64,000 nt of DNA from Ooceraea biroi. Lineage: Eukaryota; Arthropoda; Insecta; Hymenoptera; Formicidae. Positions 37,302 through 49,300 of this stretch are shown here, piece by piece (the stretch's first letter is position 1; each line of letters opens with the position of its first letter). The stretch is from the NCBI RefSeq assembly GCF_003672135.1, contig NC_039507.1:7455624-7519623 (forward strand). The letters are read 5' to 3'. The translations under genes were made by a program, and so were the position numbers. The notes below the pieces were generated by a model, which saw only the letters and a program-made list of their open reading frames with translations, searched no databases and was not told where the DNA came from.

Positions 37302-40300
37302 CTGGAAGTAGGAGCGCCCGGCGCGCGCTTTAATACTCGCATTAGGACTAACCCGCAATTTTCGGTAATTCGACGTAAACGACATGTGGTGAGGACAGAG
37401 CGCGGTAATCGGAAATTGACGCAAAAAAAGTGGATGAACGACGCGCGCGAATAAAAAGCGACGATACACCCCGCGGATAGACGGGGTGACGGCCGCTTCC
37501 ACCAACTGCCGTACCGAATTCCATGTTCGCCACTGCGTTTTTGTCTAACGTCACGCACGAAGCGTGCATTACCTTGCCCTACGATGACGTTCCTCGCTTA
37601 ATCCCAATAGAATACGCATGGAAGAATTACGCAGGTATTTAAGCAATCTAATTTCAGAGCAATTTGAGCAGAATTATTGCCGGAACAAAGGAGTCTTTTA
37701 ACGTCCGACTAAAATTTCTTGTTTTTAATATCTTCCCGGAAGCAGGATGAAACATTCGCTTCATTTTCGAATTACAGGATCAGACGTTCAACGGGACGAA
37801 TCGCGCGGAATTTCGCTGATTGATTCTACAACGGCACGGTGTGAGGGGGACGGCGTGAAACACGGCGTGCAGTAATTCGCAAGAGCACTCTGGCTAAGAT
37901 ACGCACACATCCACGTAGGTAATCGCACCCACAGAGGCGTACACCGTGGTCGTCTCTCGATCCATTGGACCGTCAGCTCAGTGCCCGCCTTTCACCCATT
38001 AAAACTGACTCGTTCTCTCCCAGGTGCGGAGGGCACCAGCCGGTTGCCCGCCGCGTTCACCCAAAGCACGCCCATTCAAATCGCATTAAACACGTTAATG
38101 CGTAATGCCGGTCTCGGAGAAAAAGATTCGCCGCGCGTAACCGCGAAAAAAAAAGGAAAGACAGCCAGAGGAGATGGTGGTCGTGGAGAGAGATGGGGAA
38201 CGCGCGAGCATGGCGCAGGCAAATGATCGCCGGAGAACACAGGAATTATAAAGCTCGGTAAAAAGGCAGAAGGTAGTAGCCGCGCGTGATGCGGACGACG
38301 TGATACATGAAGCAGAGACGGGACGTTGGCGTAGAAATTATGAAGCACAGCACCGTGGTAGTTAGACCTGGCTCGTTTGCACTCGTGATAAAAGAAAACG
38401 CGCCGGACCAAATGAACGCGGCGAGCACCAGATGTAAAATATTTTAACGCAGCTACAACGAGGCGAAGCATTCAAATTGATGTAACTTCAGCGAGTCCGG
38501 TTCCGGTCCCAAGGTTGTGAGATAACGCCAAAAATGATTTATGCATTCACTCGTGACAATGAAAATAGACAAATTTAAGTAAAATGTAGCACCTCGTGTG
38601 CTCACAGCATTCAGAATTACGTTCGTTAAAATGAAAATCGGAATAACGCGCGAATGGACAGTGGGAAGCTCTCGATCGTCGTTAAAAAATCAGGGCACGA
38701 AAGAGAGTGCACGGGCGCGAGAAGAAACACGCGCGGATAGGTGATAGCTAGGAACGCGAGGGAGACGGAACGACTGGGGGCAAAGAGAAGTGGGAGGCGT
38801 GCTCGTGCTCGCCCCGTGGTTTCCGTAAATGGCTCAGCCGCGGCCGGAAGTGGCGGTCGCATCAGTCTGTTTAATAGCCGTATTGTATAATTATGAACAA
38901 TGGAGAGATAGAGAGACAGGGACGAAGAGCGACGGAGAGAAGCCTGGAGAAGGGTAGAAGCCAGCAGAGTGCCATGTGAAATGCACACCGTTGAAGATAT
39001 CACGGGCGAGAAAGAGAAGGACATAGAAAGAGCGACAGTGAGAGACACAGGCAGAGAGCAGAGAGAGAGAGGAGGAACGAGGCGCATTTGCCGCGAGCAA
39101 GCGAGACAATGCGAGTTAGATGGAACGAAATGGAGGCAAGGGCCAGGGAGAGCGCGGAACAACGAGGACAACCGCGATGAGAGCCGTATGGCTCATGGCT
39201 GCCGGCCACTGTACGACACGTCCGCCCGTTCGTCGTACATGACGGATGACACAGAGCGACAGTTTTGATGCGTGCAACCTCTCCAGGAGCCGCACGAGCC
39301 GTCCTACTCGGTCGCACGCGTGTTCCCGCGTGGTAACGTGGTTCCGCGCGCAGCCAGACGAGCGAGGGTCGCCGATGCGCACCACGGTTAACACGCTAAG
39401 CCACGCGTGAATCCGTCATTAATACCGTCACTCCGGAGACGATGGAGTCTGCGATCGTCCGGCTGAAACGTCAGCTGAGCGGGTCAACAGCCGAACCGAC
39501 GCTCTGTTTATGACGTCCTCTCCCAAATTGGGAGCGCGTGTGGTTCGCCAGCGACTACGTCTGTGACGCAAGCAGCTTCATAGTTTTCCATGGACGTTTC
39601 AAAAGGAAGACAGTAAGACTCTGAGAACGTCGATTTCATGATTTTCTCGCACTTCCGCGTGACAATCTCGTCTAACATTATCAAGACTCGGCGTTCATTC
39701 ATTCGTATCGTATCGTTCTGGAATATAATAAGAGAAAGAAACCTGATATAATACTTACGGCTTATTGGAGAGCCGGTTATCGCGCCTGGGCCCTGAGCTT
39801 TCCTTCTCACGCATTTTCTTGTTGATCCCGGCGATTCGCTGTGGTGGTTCCCGCAACGCGAAGCTTTTGGCGTAATGACCCAGATGAAGCTCCTTTCGAT
39901 CGAATACCTCGCGCATATCGCGCGGATAACTCGAGTAGAAACGTATCCAAGAGGTGTACGCTGCGGATGAAGAAAATCAAACAAACCGATTATCCATCCA
40001 ATCGGCATTAGCCTCAAACGCACTTATCTCGCCTACGCTTAAGAGGTCGCGTGCAAGTCAAACGTAATGATCACAGTTATATGTAGTGCGCCCTTATTAA
40101 TCGCAGTTCCATTAGGTTCCACGGGGGTTGGACCGCGCGGTTCCGTGGGGTGTGTGCGCGCTCCGTGGCGGGCTATTAAGGGGCATTAACGGTGAGGAAG
40201 GGGGCTAGTCGAGTCAAGTGCTGCAGCTAATAGTCACCCTCGCGTCCCTTCTTAACTCTCCTGCTTGTACGCACGGGTGAGAAACTCGGGGGATCTCTGG

Positions 40301-43300
40301 TTCTAAGAGAACTCAACATGTGCACATTGATGCGCCGCGATGACGTTCCGTGCGAAAGGTCCCTCGATTCCGGGGCGAACGAACTTGGCTCTTCAGCTGT
40401 TCAGCAGACAGATTTTACTACTTGATTTCTTGATGCGAAAATCTTGTACGATGAGACTTTGCAAAATAAAAAACTAATGGCAGTAGAACAATAATTGCAT
40501 GCAGTGGAATTATATCATCGATGATAATCGTAATAAATTTTTCTCAAGATATGAAATAAAAAATTAATTCTTGCAATTTATAATATTATAAAAAATAATT
40601 ATTTGCAATCGTTAATTTTTCAAATAAGCAAGTAGATACGGATTGAACGCCGCAGTTTTGTATCTATCCAAGTGTAGCGTATATTTTACTCAAAACTTAA
40701 AAAGTGCATTTAATGGAATAGGCCGAGTTACAAATGGACATTTCACTCAAATCCCTCTTGGTGCCTTTAATTTTCATAATTCACCCCCGTACTGTCTCAA
40801 CGTTTTCCGTCCTGATTTCCGTCTGCTTCCAATCTCGACTCCTCTCTTCCGCACATAAGAAACCCCGCTGAAGTCTTTCTTGTGGCTTGGTGTCAGCGTT
40901 GAAAAGAGAGAAATGTTTTTCTCCATTTAGCACATAAATCACACGTGGGGGCGGTGTCTAGTTGAGAAGTCGAGGCGGCACAGAGAGCCGTGAGGGGGTG
41001 TAAGAGTGGGGTAGCATTGTTCCTAAGTGATGTAACTGCGTCTTATTGTATTTGTATCCTGTATCGTATTGTTAAGAGTCTCTCGCCACAAAGCGTAAGT
41101 GGTTTTGGCGGAAGTCACATTCAGTGGTTGGATTGTGTCGACCACCCCCTGCGAAAGGCGCGCGAACGATATACACTGAATTCGACCTAACTCGCGACAT
41201 GTGTGCGCGATCGACTCAGCCGCAGCAGAATTGTTGTGACAATAAATTTAGCAAGATATAATTTTTAGTCATGCATTATTTAAAAAAAGATTGACTTTAA
41301 ATTGATGAATTTCAAGTATGCAGCACACGCGTTAATTTATGCTCATCCGAAAAATATAAATAAATATGAATTAATGAGTTATTGTTTTAACTTTATATAC
41401 CATTACCTTCAAAATACAATTAATATAATCTAAACAAGCTACTCGATAGAATAAAATTGTATATTTCATAATACAATAATATTTAGCGATGCAATTATTA
41501 TTTATTTTGCTGGTTCCGTTGAGCTCAAATATTCCAAAAATATTTGCAAAGAATTACGACGAATGGGATATAGGCCAACACCGACACGAGACTCAAATCG
41601 TGTATATAGGATGGAGTGGATGAATCCCTCACGTTAGTGGCGAGGGTCGCAGCTCGGGGGTCGTTCTATAGAGCTGTACTTGCTATTGAGGGCTGTTCGG
41701 CTCTATTGGGGTGATAATGTTACGAATTAGCGAGATTTCCACTTCTCCGCTCATCGGCCAGCCTCCGCATCAGTCACGAATTAAATAAATTTTGGAATTG
41801 TTGCGAAGTACGTAGGACAATGTGCCCGCGTATTGTACTACTTTCTATTGTGTTTCATCTGTTGTACGAGCGTTTTTACGATCTTAATTCCAATACATTG
41901 AAGAGTATTACGTATACTGTACGATACTATCACCGACTTGAGTACTATCATTTTTCTCCGGATTAAATGTCACGTCTAATACGAAGCATACGCGAAATCA
42001 CATAAAATTCAGAAAACGTATATAAAAATACTTAAACTCCCAAAAATGATCTTTATTTAATTTTTAAGAATTTCCTTTAAAAAGAACTAATTATTGTTCC
42101 CTTAAAGAATCATAAGTAATTAGCTTGGAGGATGTAACGCAATATCCGTATGCTTGCATCTTTGAAATGGACAAACATATTTAGCGATAAAAGCATCCTT
42201 AAATATTAACCTTTACTACATACCTCTATTTATAAATATTCAGAAGTATTGCAAATTCTCCCAATAATTTTCGATGCATATGGTGTTACATTTTCCTATA
42301 TGGATTCGCATTTATTATATAGAACGAACGAATGATAAAATGTAAACGCAAATAATCGCGGTAGATATATCGGGAGATGTTAACTAATTTGTTATCCGCT
42401 ACCTGCTTGCCTCTCATTCGCTCCCCCAGTAATCCGGGTTCCCATGCGAAAAGTGCAATACCGAGGTCACGACCGGCAGCAGCAATTAATCTATCAATCA
42501 CCGACTACGTGCGGAGGAACGGTCAAGTGGTTAGCTGTGTAACGTCACTCAAATCTGGGGCGGCTAAGCGCTCAAAAACCGTGGCTAACCTTCGTGTAAA
42601 GCCTCGGCTGATGCGGGACAATTTCGAAGCCCGAAAACCTCTTAGAAAGATTAATGGTCCCGAATTTCCTTTTTGGAATTGCTCACCGTTCGCGCGCGGT
42701 TATGGCAATCGACGTAACACAGTCGTTAATGCGCCACCGCAGAAATAGTCGGAAATAGCCAAAAATTGTTCGCATCCTCGTCGTATATGTTAATAAAGCA
42801 CAAATATTTCCAAGATTTCTCACCAAACGGAAGCCTAAAATTATGTTTAATATAAACGGCCGAGTTTTTCTGTTCGAAGCAAGCTCAGCGATCGATGCGT
42901 GTTAAGAGAGCAACAAGTTAATTGACGATATTTATACAAGAAAGCAAATAGATTCACGCAGGGGAGAAAAAAAGTCGTCTTCTGAAGAGGGCTAATGTCT
43001 TCACTTCATGAGTATTAGGCCGGATGTAATGGATTTATTATTGCAGCAAATAAATTCTGCTCCGTAACGACCCTAATAGAGTAACCATGGCATAGCAAAC
43101 AGGATCATCCCTCCTCGTTCATAGACTATGTAAATATCCGAGTGGCGAACGAGACGAATGTGAAGGGACACGGAATAAGAGCCCCATAACGTGTACGCGC
43201 AGGGGTTGCTTTATATGCGAGCGGGGTGCCCGCTGGAATTGGCTTAGTCTACCCCGAAGTCAGCTCGCTTTCGTTACAATCCAACTGCGTCAAAGTAGAC

Positions 43301-46300
43301 GTTCACGTATCCTTCGCAACACTCCTCATCAACGCTTTGCCACTCTCACGAGGGCACGGATTTCAGCTTTTATTGCACGTGCGCGTCTCTTAAAACATAC
43401 ACGCGAATATATATGCTAATAACGGCGCAAACGTTACATGACGGTCCATGTAATGCCGCCAGTTTATTACATAACAGTTTGTCCTACTAACGTATTATTA
43501 AACTTTACACTGTTAGCGCGATAGCATGATACATGATTATATTTGGTTTCCTATTAAGCACTGATAATTACTTGCTTAACTTAAGCTTACGAAAGCGAAA
43601 CGGGATCAATTATTATATCGCGTGTTACATAAAACATTGCTCACTCACCTTTACAGGCCTGCTCCCTGAGGTGCTGGTCCTCCACCACCAGATTCTCGAA
43701 ATCATTTTGGAGAGCGACAGCCGCTGCTTGTACGGAGCTGTACTTGGACAAGGGTCCCAACAGCTTATCCAGGACATTATTCATGTCTTGCTGCTGAATC
43801 CTGATGCGCCTCGACTCGAGCATTCGTACGAACTCGATTTCCGGCGGCGTCAGGAAGATCGTCGCTGTGCCGGAACATCCGGCGCGTGCAGTTCTACCGA
43901 TTCGATGAACGTGATCCCTAGCCGAGATCGGACCCGTGTACTGAATGACACAATCTACCTTCGGCATATCTAATCCTCGCGCTGCGACATCCTGGATAAT
44001 CGGAAAAGGAAGATATGTACAATCTACGCGTTAATCGAACAATGTTTTTCACAGCATCTTCCGCAAAATATTTGTTGCGATTGTAATATAAAAATAAAAT
44101 TATCGAAATCTAAATCTAAATGTTATTAATTAATATGTACTGCGATCATTCTCAAACTACGCTATACTGCTTCTTGAGAGGACATAACTTTGAATCTCTT
44201 CTTTATTAAGACATAAAACTCTCTCCAGACTTGGAAACCTCGATACTTCATTCTCTAGCTAGATGAAGACATAAAACGTTTCAAACTGATGTACTGAACA
44301 ACTCGGAAGCGTCCAGAATGCTGCAATCTGCTCGTGGAACAATGTCCGCGGTAGTTATCGCGCTCTAACGTCGAGAGGTGCCTCATACCACGAACAAGAG
44401 CGGCAACGGCGAGTCTGCGACCTGCTGGTACAAATGTCTTACAAACCGCGGTGATTTCTCGTTTTGTGGCGACGTGAATGCGCGCGGCTGGCATCGGGCG
44501 CCCGCTGCGAGACCCCAACAGCGAACGTTTGAGCACGGCCCTGATTTCCTGCGTTCAGCTAGCAGATGATTTACCGCGGCGAGAGCACGTTGGGTCTCTC
44601 TCTTCCTCCAGTTGACGGGCCCCGGGGACTAATCCCAGACCACCATAGGGGGCGTCGCGGCACCCCGGAATTCTTTCGCGGCACGATACGGATGTATCCT
44701 GGGTGTATATTCTTATTACATCTTTTCCTCCTATTAATTCAACGCACGTCGGCGACGGCGCGATCTGGGCGCCAACGTGAAGGAATACGAGAAAGAAAGC
44801 AATGACCTTTCGAAATAAATATCGATCGGGCTCGCCCCGTTGTGCTTTTTCCATTTGACGCCAATCAAAATATATCTGGAAATAATCCCGACGCGACCAC
44901 TGCACAAAATATCAAGTAACAATATATCAGATTACTTTAACGTTAACTTTGAATTATTCTCGAATTCTTATCTCCGGAGATTAACTTTGCTGAAGAATGC
45001 CAGTCTAAAGATCGACGCAAACCACCCTGCAATTACCCGCATCCGAGCAAGCGCGCTTAGCACATTGCAACGATACAAGCACGATACTTGCCACCGGTTT
45101 CAACGCACGCAGAAGAGATCGGCGCGCCGGAGAGCGATCGATGGCAGCGATTAAGACAAACGATCGTTTAAGAAAGGGACCGGGATCGCGGGCCGCGGGA
45201 TCGAGAACGGATCGCCCGTTCAAAACATCTCACTCGGGCCATAGATCACCCCGTGAATCCGGATCCACCACCGCTGAGAGCCGTGGAGCATTCCGGCCGC
45301 GCGGATGCTCTCATGGCTTTTCAACGTGGAAATTAATAACGCCGCCGTAAAACCTACGTGGTAGCGACGCCGTAAAACGTGGGCGGCTGCCATCGCGCAT
45401 TCCCGCGGATCAACATTAAAGAGTTAAATATGCCCGACGTCTCCCTAAACATGTAGTGAATTATTCTGCCCCGCTCCTTCGCCTCCTCGCTCGTATCGAT
45501 ACTAAGCATTGCTACATCTAATTATGAATCAGATTCATTCTCGTTAATTTAATTTAATAATAATGGAGAAATGGGTTTTGCCTGGATTAGTGAATTAATT
45601 GACCTGGCTCTGAAAACCCCGAAATTTAAAAAGAATAGAATTAACGAATGAATAATATTAGGAGTGTGATTTAGTTTTGAGGGTTTTGCAACAGATGGCT
45701 GTAGTGTCAGTTTGTTCCAATAGCTGTTTCCGATAACTGTTGTTTCTTACAGTCTTGACATTATCCATCACATTTAGTAGCATTATAGCAATAGATGCAA
45801 TAACAGTCGTGTTTATATCATCGTAAAAATGCAACTTCCGAAACAGCATTTTCCACATGCGTTGCTTTTGTTTTTTAATCAAAACAAAACTGCCGCTGAC
45901 GGTTATAGAATTCTTGTGGAAACTTGTGGTGATTCTGCCCCATCAATTAAGACGTGTGAATACTGGTTTAGACGCTTTAAAAGTGGTCATACTGATGTGA
46001 AGGACAAAGAACGCTCGGGACAACCAAGAAAGCTTAAAAATGCAGATTTGCAAGCATTATTGCACGAAAATCCAACAGAATCCACTTCAGAACTTGCCAG
46101 AGCATTAAATGTTGATCGTACAACAGTTACGAAACATTTACATGAAATGGGAAAAATTCAGAAAGAAGGGAAATGGGTTCGACATGAATTATCGGAAAGT
46201 GCCATTGCGAACCGGTTGAACATTTGCATTTCGTTGATCGCCAGGCAAAAAAAGAAGAGTCTTTTGTCTCGGATTGTTACTGGGCATGAAAAGTGCATCT

Positions 46301-49300
46301 ATTTTGATAATCCGAAACGCAGAAAATCATGGGTGGATCCAGGCGAACCATCAACATCCACTCCGAGACGCAATATTCACGGTTCAAAAGTAATGCTCCG
46401 TATTTGGTGGGATAGTGTACTATGAGCTGTTAAATCCGCATGAGACTGTCACGGCTGATCGTTATCGACACCAATTGTACAAGTTGAAGGAAGCATTGGA
46501 CCAAAAACGACCAGCAATTGCGAGTAAACGACGGAAAGTGATTCTTCTTCGTGACAACGCTCGACCTGACGTTGCGTTATCAGTGAAAGAAACACTATTA
46601 GAGCTTGAATGGCAAGTCTTACCGCACCCCGCGTATTCTCCATGCGATTATTATTTGTTCCGGTGGATGCAACACGCTTTAGAGGATACACACTTTGATA
46701 ATTTGGAAGAAGTGCGAAAATTCGTCGACGAATGGATCAACTGAAAAGAAGAGTGATTTTATCGTGGTGGAATCGATCTCTTGCCAGAAAGATGGGAAAA
46801 AGTTATAGAAAAGGAAGGAAAATATTTTGATTAAGGTATTCATTCATTATCATATTTAAATACATGCGTTTTTGAGCAAAAAAAAACCCTCAAAACTAAA
46901 TCACACCCCTAATACAATATGGAGATAAGACCCGCAAACGATAATCTTATAATGTCTTATGAGATGCTTATAAAATCTTATAATAATGACTAATGATGTA
47001 ATATATTAAAACTAATATTAAAACAATGTATGTAATCAGCATAATGCAGCTACAGAAAAATCATGTTAAAGTTACGTACAAAAAATGGAGTAGATAATAT
47101 CTTATACATAATTCACGTCAATTTAGCAAGAAAGTTAGACGTTCCTCATTAAGGTAATAAGCATCGGTTTAATCAAACTCAAGATCATCGTAAAGCGGTG
47201 CAGATTTTCAGATGTTATTCACGTACTTCCAAAGAAGCACAGATATATTCGATCGTAATTTTAATCTTCCTGTGTCTTAATTGCCTTGCTTCGCGTCGCT
47301 GGGGATCATTATTCGTTTCACGGTAACATTTTTATTCAAAGCTCGCTTTGCCGGTGAAAATTATGACACATACGAAATCCAAAAATGAATAAAATCGAGA
47401 GAGTGCCACTCGTGCTCGCAAGAAAAGCTGTAAACGACTCCGGTGAACGACTTGTTCGGAATCGATCTTATAGATTCCGATCGTGTCGTTCGTTTTTCTC
47501 TTTCCGGTGATTCGTGACGCGGGTTTAAGACGTTGCTCGCGCGAAAGTTGCTCGCCAATTAATCGCGATGTATAGGGCTTAACGAGGGCAGCAAAGAGGA
47601 TAACGAGGAGCGGTGAGACCGCGAGATTTTCGTCGGATCAAACACCGGGATCGAGATCGCCTGATGGAAGGGAATTAATTCTCACGGTGCGCGAGTTTGT
47701 CACTCGTTCGCGTGACGACGATCGTGAGGTTCACAGTTCGCGAAACCCGTCGTGATTTAATCGTTCTTTTTCGTTTGCCCCATCGACGGTCCGCGATACT
47801 TTCGGGACACGTGAGAACGCCATAACAGTATTTCACGCTAAAATCTAAACTGGTCGATGAGATATAATGGATGAAAGATATAATGGGAGACGCATCGTTT
47901 TATTATGTTTTCGATGGTCCCCGCGTCTAACGACATAAAGCCGATCGCTTTCACTTGGTAATTACGGTGGTTAAAGCAGTCGCCGGCAGTTCAATGCGAA
48001 TCAGAAAGTTGCTCTGTTATTCGACACGAGATTAATTCGGCCGATGTAATACGAATGTAATTAGCAGCGGGGAAAGAAAGTTATCCGTTACTTGGCGAAC
48101 ATTATCGCGTCATGATTAATTATGCCGTTCACGGAATGCAATTAGCGAAATGAGCGCTTCTGTGAATATATCGCAAACAGGTAAATATCTTGCCGCGATT
48201 ATTACGATCCGAATAAAAAATATTCTTATCCGTAGACTTCGTTTTATGGAAAACGGATAGATATCAGATAAAAAGATCGTTAAACGATTGCTTGGCGAAG
48301 GAAAGAAAATGTGGATACGGAACGGACAAATGATCGTAATTATACTCATTACGAAGGCTTCGCATATATACACACGTCGCGCATATGCGCATATACAAGA
48401 TACATGTACAAGAAGCGCGCGCGTCCGCATAATTTTTAACCTCCGAACGCAGCGTGGGTCCGGAGGTATAAATTCCCTCTCGAAAGAATAAGCCACGGAG
48501 TAATTTACAGCTCAGGGAGTGCCGACAGATATCCCTGACTTTTCATTCGTTCTACTCTCTCCATTTTTCACCTCTTCTCAACTTCTGCCTCATATTTAAT
48601 TTATAAAATGTCCTTAAAGAATATATCAACTCCGACGATTATATCGTAAAGTATCTCGAACAGAATAATGTGCAATGAGGATAAACAAACGCAGAATGTT
48701 AAATGATTTGGCACGCGATCAAAAAAGAAGAAATATCAGTCGATATATGTCGATGAAATATTTGACGAAAAACTTTTGGAGCGTTTTACCTAATTTTCTC
48801 TCTTTCTCTCTGTAATATAAAATATATTAATGAACATTATTGACTTACCGTGCACAGAAGCACTCCACTCTTCGCTTGTCTGAAAGTTCTGAAAACCTCT
48901 GTCCTCTCCTTTTGCATCATGTTACCGTGCAGCTTGAAAAATTCTACGTCAACTAACGGATCGGAGTCTTCGTCATTTTCGTCCATCGGTTTCGTAAGGA
49001 CGGAGGACAATATTTCGGTGTGATAGTCTACCATGTCTTGCGTAGCCATGAAAATCAGTATTTTATGTTGCCCGGGAGACTGAAACGGAAAAAAGAAATT
49101 ACGTGACAACGAACGACATGCTACGCGATTCTCAAAAGCATTCGCGAAATGAAGACGGAAGTGTCCCTTACCTGGCATTGCCCGGCGATGTAAGCGCTCA
49201 GAGTGACCATTCTCAATTTGGGCGGAGTGACTATGTAACTCTGAATTACGCTTTGCGGGACTATTAAGTCTTCGTTAATTTCGCTAGCATCTCCTCCAGT

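Larger units (their letters stand above)
43992..48848 (-). other. DDX31 intron 6, 4857 bp
   Basis: The largest intron of the helicase, splitting motif V. It holds a complete 1255-bp mariner element (45658-46912) on the opposite strand, so the gene is about a quarter longer in this intron than without the insertion. Apart from the element I see only unconserved-looking sequence and no further exon. Confidence 0.85.

Noticed and set aside
38626..39171. 181-codon minus-strand open frame
   Set aside because: It is the translation of a GA/CT-rich tract (Ser/Leu/Phe runs) inside DDX31 intron 8; low complexity explains it.
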